From: Bacillota bacterium
Lineage (GTDB): Bacteria > Bacillota_A > Clostridia > Peptostreptococcales > Anaerovoracaceae
NCBI GenBank assembly: GCA_017547345.1
Contig: JAFYPY010000061.1
Coordinates: 1 to 6,167, forward strand
Direction of reading: 5' to 3'
DNA: 6,167 nucleotides
Shown one piece after another: positions 1-5,772 of this stretch. Both the position numbers and the translations under genes were made by a program. Positions within the stretch are counted from its first letter, which is position 1. Each line of letters begins with the position of its first letter. Below the pieces are notes generated by a model. It ran no database searches. It saw only the letters and a list, made by a program, of their open reading frames with translations, and was not told where the DNA came from.

Positions 1-318
1 ACAGGTTCCATCTTAGGCGCATTCTTATTCGTAGCTTGCTCAGAATGGTGGCTAAGATTCCTAGATATGGGCGGTGCATTTGGACTACACTTTGATTTTA
101 TGAGACCTGGCTTCAGAAAGGTAGTTTTTGCGGTAGCAATCATGCTTATCGTACTATTCTACAGACAGGGAATCATGGGTACTAGAGAATTCTCTTGGGA
201 AGGCTTCTTTAGATTCATCAAGTCAATACCGAGAAGAACCAAAAATTTACCAAATAAATTTAAAAATTTATTCAAAAAACACAAAAAACACACAGAAAGA
301 GTAAAGGAGGCACAGTAA
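1..318 (+). CDS. livM: LivM-type branched-chain amino acid ABC permease, C-terminal part (5' end outside window)
   Basis: The reading frame is open from base 1 and ends at TAA 316-318, giving the last 105 residues of a membrane protein. LivM is one of two permease subunits that form the channel of the HAAT-family importer in the cytoplasmic membrane. The fragment begins with TGSILGAFLF, like the small-residue GS-x-x-GA segment near the end of LivM proteins. A hydrophobic span follows at fragment residues 39-54, ending in YRQGIMG, which matches the family's RPQGLxG ending. The identification rests on this pattern plus the livG and livF genes directly downstream. Unusually, about 40 mostly basic residues follow the last membrane span, rich in Lys, Arg and Phe and presumably cytoplasmic. 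An internal ATG at 67 is not the start, because the frame and the family similarity extend upstream of it. Confidence 0.85.
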   Translation, partial: TGSILGAFLFVACSEWWLRFLDMGGAFGLHFDFMRPGFRKVVFAVAIMLIVLFYRQGIMGTREFSWEGFFRFIKSIPRRTKNLPNKFKNLFKKHKKHTERVKEAQ

Positions 319-319
319 A

Positions 320-1159
320 ATGAAAAAAGAAACAGTACTTCGTGTCTCTGACGTTACAATGCAGTTCGGTGGTGTGGTTGCTGTTAACAACTTAAACCTT
401 GAAGTTAGAAAAGGTGAAATCATCGGGCTTATAGGACCAAATGGTGCCGGTAAGACTACGGCATTCAATGTTATCACAGGTGTATATGCTCCAACAAACG
501 GTAGTGTATCCATCGATGGAATAACAAGAGTAGAAAATTTCCCACAAGGAAAAATGAAAACTATGTATAAAGGCCAAAACGATGGCAAATACAAAGCTAA
601 GATGCTACTAACACCCGATAAGATTACAAAGATGGGTGTGGCTAGAACTTTCCAGAACATTAGACTTTTTAAGGGTATGACAGTTTTAGAAAATGTTCTT
701 GTTGCGATGCATACTAATTTAGAAGCTGGTGTTTTCAAAGCGACATTCAGATTAAACAAAAAAGAAGAAGAACAGATGCAAAAAGAAGCATTAGAACTTT
801 TAAGAATGTTTGATTTGGAAAAGAATAAAGACGACCTAGCTACTTCACTTCCATACGGTAAGCAAAGACATCTTGAAATTGCAAGAGCTTTGGCAACGAA
901 GCCTAAGATGTTGTTGTTGGATGAACCTGCAGCGGGTATGAACCCTCAGGAATCAGTTGAACTAATGGAATTAGTTGCAAAGATTAGAGATGATTTTGAT
1001 TTATCTGTCTTGATGATTGAACATCACATGCAGGTTGTTATGGGTATCTGTGAACGCATCTATGTGCTTGACCACGGCACATTGATTGCTGAAGGTACTC
1101 CTGAAGAGATACAGAATAACCCTAAGGTTATTGAAGCTTACTTGGGGGTGGATGAATAA
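320..1159 (+). CDS. livG: Branched-chain amino acid ABC transporter ATP-binding protein LivG
   Basis: This is one of two ATPase subunits that power the HAAT importer at the inner face of the membrane. The 279-residue protein shows an ABC domain in order: Walker A GPNGAGKT (39-46), Q-loop in ARTFQNIRLF (Q112), LivG-type signature LPYGKQRHLEIARAL (177-191) in place of classic LSGGQ, Walker B MLLLDEP (197-203), D-loop AAGMNP, and switch His in IEHHM (H235). The C-terminal VIEAYLG is typical of LivG. The start is ATG 320, one base after the livM stop, with AAAGGAGG at 303-310. The protein is longer than the usual ~255 residues because about 30 extra polar, Lys-rich residues lie between SIDG (64-67) and TPDKITKMG (98-106), just before the Q-loop. 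The stop overlaps the livF start by one base (TAATG). Confidence 0.95.
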   Translation: MKKETVLRVSDVTMQFGGVVAVNNLNLEVRKGEIIGLIGPNGAGKTTAFNVITGVYAPTNGSVSIDGITRVENFPQGKMKTMYKGQNDGKYKAKMLLTPDKITKMGVARTFQNIRLFKGMTVLENVLVAMHTNLEAGVFKATFRLNKKEEEQMQKEALELLRMFDLEKNKDDLATSLPYGKQRHLEIARALATKPKMLLLDEPAAGMNPQESVELMELVAKIRDDFDLSVLMIEHHMQVVMGICERIYVLDHGTLIAEGTPEEIQNNPKVIEAYLGVDE

Positions 1160-1863
1160 TGTTAGAGATTAAGAATTTACATGTATATTATGGTGGTATC
1201 CATGCTCTAGACGGAATTGATCTTGAGATTCCGGAAGGAAAAATCATTTCTCTTATCGGAGCAAACGGTGCAGGCAAGTCAACAACTCTAAAGTCAATAA
1301 TGGGACTCGTAAATAAGGAACAGGGAAGTGTTACATGGAATGGAACAGATATTACAAACATGGACACTAAAGAGATTGTAAAACTTGGTATTGCCCTTTG
1401 TCCGGAAGGAAGAAAGGTCTTCCCTGACTTGACTGTTGCTGAAAATCTTGCAATAGGCGCATACTTACGTAAAGATAAAAAAGAAATTGAGAAAGATAGA
1501 GAATGGGTTTATGAGCTGTTCCCAAGAATGAAAGAAAGAGAATGGCAGCTTGCCGGAACACTTTCTGGAGGTGAACAGCAGATGCTAGCAGTAGGCAGAG
1601 CCCTAATGGCAAAGCCAAAACTACTTATGCTAGATGAACCTTCTTTAGGTTTGGCTCCTTTAGTAATCAAAGATATTTTTGCTATTATTCGTCAGATCAA
1701 AGAAGCAGGAGTAAATGTGTTATTGATTGAACAGAATGCTAAGGCAGCCCTTGAAATATCAGACTATGCATATGTAATGGAAACAGGCAGAATAACAATG
1801 GCTGGTCCGGGTAAAGAATTGCTTACAGATGATAGAGTAAAGAAGGCTTACTTAGGCGAATAG
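1159..1863 (+). CDS. livF: Branched-chain amino acid ABC transporter ATP-binding protein LivF
   Basis: This is the second ATPase of the importer and pairs with LivG. Its 234 residues are the normal LivF length. Visible motifs are Walker A GANGAGKS (34-41), CPEGRKVFPDLTVAENL (81-97) where Glu83 takes the usual Q-loop glutamine position, a canonical LSGGEQQ signature (135-141), Walker B LLMLDEP (155-161), D-loop SLGLAP, and IEQNA (190-194) where Gln192 stands at the switch-His position. The Glu and Gln substitutions are normal for LivF, so they are not defects. The ATG at 1159 shares one base with the livG stop, and GGGGGTGG at 1144-1151 can serve as ribosome site, so translation is probably coupled to livG. 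The gene ends 14 nt before the binding-protein gene. Confidence 0.95.
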   Translation: MLEIKNLHVYYGGIHALDGIDLEIPEGKIISLIGANGAGKSTTLKSIMGLVNKEQGSVTWNGTDITNMDTKEIVKLGIALCPEGRKVFPDLTVAENLAIGAYLRKDKKEIEKDREWVYELFPRMKEREWQLAGTLSGGEQQMLAVGRALMAKPKLLMLDEPSLGLAPLVIKDIFAIIRQIKEAGVNVLLIEQNAKAALEISDYAYVMETGRITMAGPGKELLTDDRVKKAYLGE

Positions 1864-1877
1864 CTTGGAGAGGTTTT

Positions 1878-3284
1878 ATGAAAAAGAAGCTAAGTTTAAT
1901 TATCTGTTTGGTATTAATTATGTCACTAATGACAGGGTGTACGACATTTAATAATTTTAAAAATGCGTTTTTCTCTGATGAAAGTGCGATTACCAATATA
2001 GATGAAAGTAAAAAGACAATAAAGATAGGCGTATATGAACCACTTACCGGCGAATATAAGGATGCTGGTAACGAAGAAAAAATTGGGATAGAGCTTGCAC
2101 ACGAACTATATCCTGAAGTTCTCGGCCGTCAAATCGAGTTAATATACGCAGACAACCAGGGAGATATGTACGTAGCTGAAACTGTTATTAACGAATTAGT
2201 TGCACAAAATCCACTTGCTATTTTGGGTAGTTACGGCGATACGGTTACATTAGTTGCTGGAGATGCTGTAAAGGAAGCGCAGATTCCTTCTATTACTTTA
2301 ACTGCAACAAATCCTTTGATTACCGTTAATAACCCTTATTATTTCTCTGCTACTTTTAGTGAAAACAAAGAAGGATATGCACTTGCAGACTTTGTTGTGC
2401 ATCAAAATAACAAAAAGAAAGTAGCAACAGTTAGAATATCAGGTGATGATACTGTTGCGACTACTGTTAATAGATTTAATTCAAGAGTAAAGGGAATAAC
2501 TAGTGATAACACTAGCGTAGTAGGCAACTATCAGATTGCTATGGATGCTACGGACTTTACAGGAACTCTAAACAAAATTAAGGAGTCCAAGGCGGAAGCT
2601 GTTTTCTTAGCCTTATCTCCAGCGAAATCACAAGAATTCTTAAAGCAGGCAAATGAAGCCAAAATGAATAACTTGTTGTATGTTGGAACGAAGGCTTGGA
2701 ACGATGAAGACTTCATAAACTTTATAAAAGCAAGCAAGAACTTCAATATAGGTTATACTGCGGACTATGCCGTAGAAGCTGAAATGACCAAAATGTCCGA
2801 GACATTTATTAACGCATACAAGAACAAATATGGTCAGGAGGCAGAACCTACTCAAGCGATGGCTATCGCTTTTGACGGTTATCTAATGGCAAGAACAGCA
2901 ATAGAAAATGCCTATAATGATATTATGAAAGTGGACTTCAATAAGCTTGCTAAATCGGATAAGACTAAAGAAGAGTTGGCTGAAATAGAAGCTGCATGGA
3001 AGGCAACTAACGAAAAAGGAATTCCAACTGGGGCACTTGTTAGAGAAGCACTTACAAAACTTAAAAACTTTGAAGGTGCGTCTGGAATGATAAGTTTTAG
3101 TGGAAGTAACGAAGCAAATAAGACGATTGTTGTAAATCACATTATCAATGGAGAAGTACAGAACCCATTTACTGAAGAGGATAAAGATGTAACAAGAGTC
3201 GATAAGCTTGAAGAAGAAAAAAGCAATAACGAAAATAATGAAGAAAAAGACGCTTTAGAAGGAGAGACTGAAGATGGAGAATAA
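1878..3284 (+). CDS. HAAT-family ABC transporter substrate-binding lipoprotein (LivJ/LivK-like)
   Basis: This 468-residue extracellular lipoprotein captures the ligand for the importer encoded just upstream. Residues 1-20 form a lipoprotein signal peptide (basic KKK, hydrophobic core, lipobox LMTG/C with Cys21 as the lipidated residue). A type 1 periplasmic-binding fold follows: TIKIGVYEPLTGEY (47-60), RQIELIYADNQGD (84-96), AILGSYGD (114-121), IPSITLTATNPLIT (136-149), YALADFV (167-173) and LVREALTKLKNFEGASGMISF (387-407). The ligand is unproven: a branched-chain amino acid is likely from context, but this fold also binds other amino acids, amides and urea. The start is ATG 1878 with GGAGAGG at 1867-1873. 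Two oddities are a charged segment at about 345-382 and a very acidic, Asn-rich tail at about 431-468 after the last recognisable domain part. The gene's 3' end overlaps the next gene by 11 nt. Confidence 0.92.
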   Translation: MKKKLSLIICLVLIMSLMTGCTTFNNFKNAFFSDESAITNIDESKKTIKIGVYEPLTGEYKDAGNEEKIGIELAHELYPEVLGRQIELIYADNQGDMYVAETVINELVAQNPLAILGSYGDTVTLVAGDAVKEAQIPSITLTATNPLITVNNPYYFSATFSENKEGYALADFVVHQNNKKKVATVRISGDDTVATTVNRFNSRVKGITSDNTSVVGNYQIAMDATDFTGTLNKIKESKAEAVFLALSPAKSQEFLKQANEAKMNNLLYVGTKAWNDEDFINFIKASKNFNIGYTADYAVEAEMTKMSETFINAYKNKYGQEAEPTQAMAIAFDGYLMARTAIENAYNDIMKVDFNKLAKSDKTKEELAEIEAAWKATNEKGIPTGALVREALTKLKNFEGASGMISFSGSNEANKTIVVNHIINGEVQNPFTEEDKDVTRVDKLEEEKSNNENNEEKDALEGETEDGE

Positions 3285-3498
3285 AATTATTGAAGCATTA
3301 GGTCAGATTAGACCTTTCTTACAGAGAGATGGTGGAGACATCGAGTTCGTAGAGTATACTGAAGATAAGATTGTTAAGGTTAGACTTCAGGGACACTGTG
3401 CAGGCTGCCCAGGTGCACAGATGACAATTAAGGGTGTAGTTGAAAGAATCTTAAAAGAAAGCTACCCTGAAATTGCAAGCGTAGAGGCAGTAAAATAG
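3274..3498 (+). CDS. Small NifU C-terminal-domain (Nfu-type) Fe-S cluster protein
   Basis: This 74-residue cytoplasmic protein consists almost entirely of one NifU C-terminal domain, a family that assembles or carries Fe-S clusters and passes them to target enzymes. The family pattern is clear: IRPFLQRDGGDIEFV (12-26), then the cluster-ligating Cys pair in GHCAGCPGAQMTIKGVVE (C42 and C45, CxxC), then EIASVEAV at the end. Such single-domain proteins are common in Firmicutes (B. subtilis YutI type); the N-terminal IscU-like part of full NifU is absent, and this is normal for the short form. The ATG at 3274 lies inside the end of the binding-protein gene, with AAGGAGA at 3259-3265, so translation is probably coupled. 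The last base of its TAG stop is the first base of the dipeptidase GTG start. I see no direct functional link to amino-acid transport. Confidence 0.93.
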   Translation: MENKIIEALGQIRPFLQRDGGDIEFVEYTEDKIVKVRLQGHCAGCPGAQMTIKGVVERILKESYPEIASVEAVK

Positions 3499-4934
3499 TG
3501 AACTACCAAGAATTGGTACAAAACTACAAAGATGAAATGGTCTTCGCCCTTCAAAGCGCTGTTCGTTTGAATAGCGAGAAGGGCGAAAGCTTTTTGACTA
3601 AGGACGGACAGGTATATCCTTTTGGGCAGGAAGTCCACAAAACCCTCGAAACTGTTTTGCAATTAGGGTCTGACATGGGGTTTGATGTCAAAAATGTAGA
3701 TAATTATGCAGGGCACATAGAATTTAAGGGAGAAACTGACAAAATAGTTGGAATTTTGGGACATCTCGATGTTGTACCTGCTGGAAATGGTTGGTCTTTT
3801 GAACCTTTTAGTGGGGAGATTAGAGACGGAAAAATCTTAGGTAGAGGAACTACTGATGACAAAGGACCTGTAATTTCATGTTTATATGCAATGAAGGCCC
3901 TTAAAGATAGCGGATATATTCCTAAAGCAACCATAAGACTAATCTTAGGGCTTGACGAAGAAACTACTTGGCAGAGCCTTGACCACTATTTTAAGACGGA
4001 ACCGAGACCTGATTATGGTTTTACCTGCGATGCGGAATTCCCAATTATAAATGGTGAAAAGGGGACTGTGACATTTGAACTCGCAAGAAAATTTGCAAAA
4101 AGCAATGTTGAAGGCTTGGAGTTAAGATCATTAAAAGGCGGGGTTGCGCCAAACAGTGTTGCAGATACTGCTAGAGCTGTAGTGTATAGTCAAAAACCTG
4201 AGCAATATGACGATATAAAACAAAAAATTGCGGTTTATCGTGAGGAAACAGGGTATAAGGTAAACTATAAGGGTATTGGTAAATCTCTTGAAATAACAGT
4301 AACAGGGGTTTCAGCTCATGGAGCAAAACCGGAGCTTGGATTAAACGCCATATCTGTAATTATGGACTTGTTTGCTAGATTCTCCTTTGCCAACGAAGAT
4401 TTGAATGATTTTGTCGCATTTTATAACAAATATATCGGCTTCTGTTTGGACGGTTCTAATATTGGAATGGGTCTTTCAGATGAGCCATCAGGCAAATTAA
4501 CATTCAATGTGGGAATGGCAGAGATAGGAAAAGAAGCAGGTAAATTTATTATAAATGTCAGATATCCTGTAACTTTTAAGGAGGAAGACGTTTACGCTCC
4601 GCTTGATGAACTTCTAACAAGATACAACATCGGCTTATTAAAAAAGATGCACAAGCTTCCTGTATATTTTCCTAGAGACAGCAAAATAATTACAGATCTT
4701 ATGGCTATATATCAGGAACATACCGGTGACTACAAGTCGCAGCCGGAAGTTATCGGAGGAGGGACATATGCAAAAGCAACTCCGGGTATAGTTGCTTTTG
4801 GAGCCTTATTCCCAGGCGATCCTGACTTGATGCATCAGAAGGACGAATGTATTGAAATTTCAAGACTTGTACAAATGACTAAAATTTATGCAGAGGCTAT
4901 TTACAAATTGTCATCTGAAGATTATAATGTCTAA
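3498..4934 (+). CDS. pepV: M20 metallo-dipeptidase, PepV/Sapep family
   Basis: This is a 478-residue cytoplasmic metalloenzyme expected to hydrolyse dipeptides to free amino acids. The M20 two-metal site is complete: H89 and D91 in GHLDVVPAGNGW, bridging D120 in GRGTTDDKGP, general base E154 and metal ligand E155 in GLDEETTW, D178 in CDAEFP, and H446 in LMHQKDE. H274 (VSAHGAKPELGLNA) and R355 (NVRYP) fit the substrate-binding positions of Lactobacillus PepV; the spacing of these residues matches that enzyme closely. Family members use Zn or Mn; the metal cannot be read from sequence. The start is GTG 3498, overlapping the previous TAG stop by one base, with only a weak GAGG at 3484-3487. It is preferred over ATG 3537 because it keeps the usual N-terminal helix and the coupled overlap. 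The last ~35 bases of the gene also contain a promoter for the next unit. Confidence 0.93.
   Translation: MNYQELVQNYKDEMVFALQSAVRLNSEKGESFLTKDGQVYPFGQEVHKTLETVLQLGSDMGFDVKNVDNYAGHIEFKGETDKIVGILGHLDVVPAGNGWSFEPFSGEIRDGKILGRGTTDDKGPVISCLYAMKALKDSGYIPKATIRLILGLDEETTWQSLDHYFKTEPRPDYGFTCDAEFPIINGEKGTVTFELARKFAKSNVEGLELRSLKGGVAPNSVADTARAVVYSQKPEQYDDIKQKIAVYREETGYKVNYKGIGKSLEITVTGVSAHGAKPELGLNAISVIMDLFARFSFANEDLNDFVAFYNKYIGFCLDGSNIGMGLSDEPSGKLTFNVGMAEIGKEAGKFIINVRYPVTFKEEDVYAPLDELLTRYNIGLLKKMHKLPVYFPRDSKIITDLMAIYQEHTGDYKSQPEVIGGGTYAKATPGIVAFGALFPGDPDLMHQKDECIEISRLVQMTKIYAEAIYKLSSEDYNV
4900..4928 (+). promoter_or_regulatory. Sigma-A type promoter for the FMN-riboswitch leader and ribU
   Basis: TTTACA at 4900-4905 (one mismatch to TTGACA) and a perfect TATAAT at 4923-4928 are separated by exactly 17 nt. 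Transcription would start near 4934-4938, about 12-16 nt before the first base of the riboswitch P1 helix. The promoter lies wholly inside the coding end of the dipeptidase gene. The position and spacing make it convincing, although AT-rich DNA produces chance matches. Confidence 0.75.
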
Positions 4935-4949
4935 TGTAAATATGTAATC

Positions 4950-5079
4950 TGTTTCAGGGCGAGGCGAAATTCCTCACCGGCGGTGATAGTCCGCGACCGC
5001 ATTTTACCATTTTATATGGTAAGTGCGCTGATTGGGTGAAACTCCCAAACCGACGGTTATAGTCCGGATGGAAGAAACA
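4950..5079 (+). promoter_or_regulatory. FMN riboswitch (RFN element) aptamer
   Basis: This untranslated RNA element binds flavin mononucleotide and controls riboflavin genes. Conserved parts occur in the right order: AGGGCGAGG-CGAAATT-CCTC-ACCGGCGGT (4956-4984), AGTCCGCGACC (4988-4998), GGGTGAAACTCCC (4034-frame equivalent 5034-5046), and CCGACGGTTATAGTCCGGATG (5050-5070, given as adjoining blocks CCGAC, GGTTATA, GTCCGGATG). Helices can be drawn: P1 4950-4955 with 5074-5079; P2 4961-4964 with 4972-4975; the variable P6 4998-5002 with 5023-5027, extended by 5004-5010 with 5016-5022; P4 5032-5036 with 5044-5048; P5 5052-5054 with 5062-5064. It sits directly upstream of ribU, the classic target. 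The unit appears intact. Confidence 0.96.
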
Positions 5080-5127
5080 CGAGAACGCATTTAGTTATTT
5101 TTGTAACCATTAATGTGTAATTTGTGG

Positions 5128-5158
5128 AGCCTTGATTAAGTTCAAGGCTTTCTTTATT
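5128..5158 (+). terminator. Riboswitch-controlled intrinsic terminator upstream of ribU
   Basis: AGCCTTGA (5128-5135) and TCAAGGCT (5142-5149) form a perfect 8-bp stem with a 6-nt loop, extendable by G-U pairs at the base, followed by the T-rich run TTCTTTATT. It stands 49 nt after the aptamer and 54 nt before ribU, where a transcription-attenuating expression platform is expected. With FMN bound it should form and stop transcription. The T run is interrupted by C and A, so termination may be partial. It is also the only terminator-like structure I see after the liv-dipeptidase gene string. Confidence 0.8.
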
Positions 5159-5211
5159 CCCAAAACAGATTCCCCTTATTTTAAAAAATTAAAGAAAAGA
5201 GGAATTTAGTT

Positions 5212-5754
5212 ATGAACAATCAGAAAACAAACAGCTTAAAACTTGCAAAGATGTCAATGCTAGTAGCGATATCAATCGTATTGGTAATGATCATTCATTT
5301 TCCAATCTTTCCGATAGTAGCTTTCCTAGAGTATGACCCAGCAGACATTCCAATTTTAATAGGAACATTTGCATTTGGTCCAGGAGCAGGCATCTTATTG
5401 ACAGTAGTAGTTTCCCTATTACAGGGATTAACAGTAAGTGCAGGTAGTGGAGCCTATGGTATCATTATGCATATCTTAGCAACTACAACACTAGCTACTA
5501 CTGCGGGACTAATTTACAGAAAACATAAAACAAAGAAGACTGCAATCATCGGCTTACTAGCAGGTACCGTTGCAATGACAGTTGTAATGTTCTTTGCGAA
5601 TATGATAATTACACCAATGTTTACAGGTATGCCGCTTGCAGCAATTATGGAATTAATGCCGTTTATCTTAGCTTTTAATGTAGCAAAGGCGGGGATTAAC
5701 AGCATCGTTACATTTATTTTATACAAGAGAATTTCCCCATTCTTACACAGATAG
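5212..5754 (+). CDS. ribU: Riboflavin ECF transporter substrate-binding (S) component RibU
   Basis: This is an integral membrane protein that binds riboflavin and delivers it through a shared ECF energising module (EcfA, EcfA', EcfT), which must be encoded elsewhere. The 180-residue length is normal. Family marks include a first membrane span at 14-33 with HFPIFP (29-34), the signature LEYDPADIP (39-47), GTFAFGPGAGILL (51-63), and FNVAKAGINSIVTFILYKRIS (155-175). N130, N156 and K159 match by spacing the Asn and Lys residues I recall as riboflavin contacts in the S. aureus RibU structure; that is from memory, not an alignment. About six hydrophobic spans are visible, and the cytoplasmic loop RKHKTKK (103-109) is basic. 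The start is ATG 5212, with AGAGGA 8 nt upstream. The FMN riboswitch upstream supports riboflavin as substrate. tsaE follows after 18 nt. Confidence 0.95.
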   Translation: MNNQKTNSLKLAKMSMLVAISIVLVMIIHFPIFPIVAFLEYDPADIPILIGTFAFGPGAGILLTVVVSLLQGLTVSAGSGAYGIIMHILATTTLATTAGLIYRKHKTKKTAIIGLLAGTVAMTVVMFFANMIITPMFTGMPLAAIMELMPFILAFNVAKAGINSIVTFILYKRISPFLHR

Positions 5755-5772
5755 GGAAAAGTTAGGTAATTT

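Larger units (their letters stand above)
4935..5211 (+). other. 277-nt intergenic leader between the dipeptidase gene and ribU
   Basis: No protein gene is visible here. The region carries the FMN aptamer, a linker with a possible small hairpin (CGCATT 5086-5091 with AATGTG 5112-5117 and GTTA 5094-5097 with TAAC 5104-5107), the terminator, and an A-rich segment with the ribU ribosome site AGAGGA at 5198-5203. There is no separate terminator between the dipeptidase stop and the aptamer. Confidence 0.85.

Noticed and set aside
268..759. 163-residue open frame on the minus strand across livM/livG
   Set aside because: It lies opposite a clear ABC ATPase gene, has no recognisable domain, and its hydrophobic composition is the expected mirror of the AT-rich coding strand.
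1159..1863. Missing Q-loop Gln and switch His in LivF as signs of a degenerate ATPase
   Set aside because: Glu83 and Gln192 are normal for LivF proteins; Walker A, Walker B and LSGGEQQ are intact.
2500..2515. Perfect inverted repeat CTAGTG-ATAA-CACTAG in the binding-protein gene
   Set aside because: It is short, has no T run and lies mid-gene; it codes part of a plausible surface loop (SDNTSVV) and gives no sign of being an operator.
4908..4928. TTGTCA at 4908-4913 as the -35 box for TATAAT 4923-4928
   Set aside because: The spacer would be only 9 nt; TTTACA at 4900-4905 with a 17-nt spacer is the better partner.
5089..5213. Ten-base direct repeat ATTTAGTTAT at 5089-5098 and 5204-5213, in the riboswitch linker and at the ribU start
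   Set aside because: It is a short AT-rich repeat that could arise by chance; no third copy or pairing scheme that depends on it was seen.
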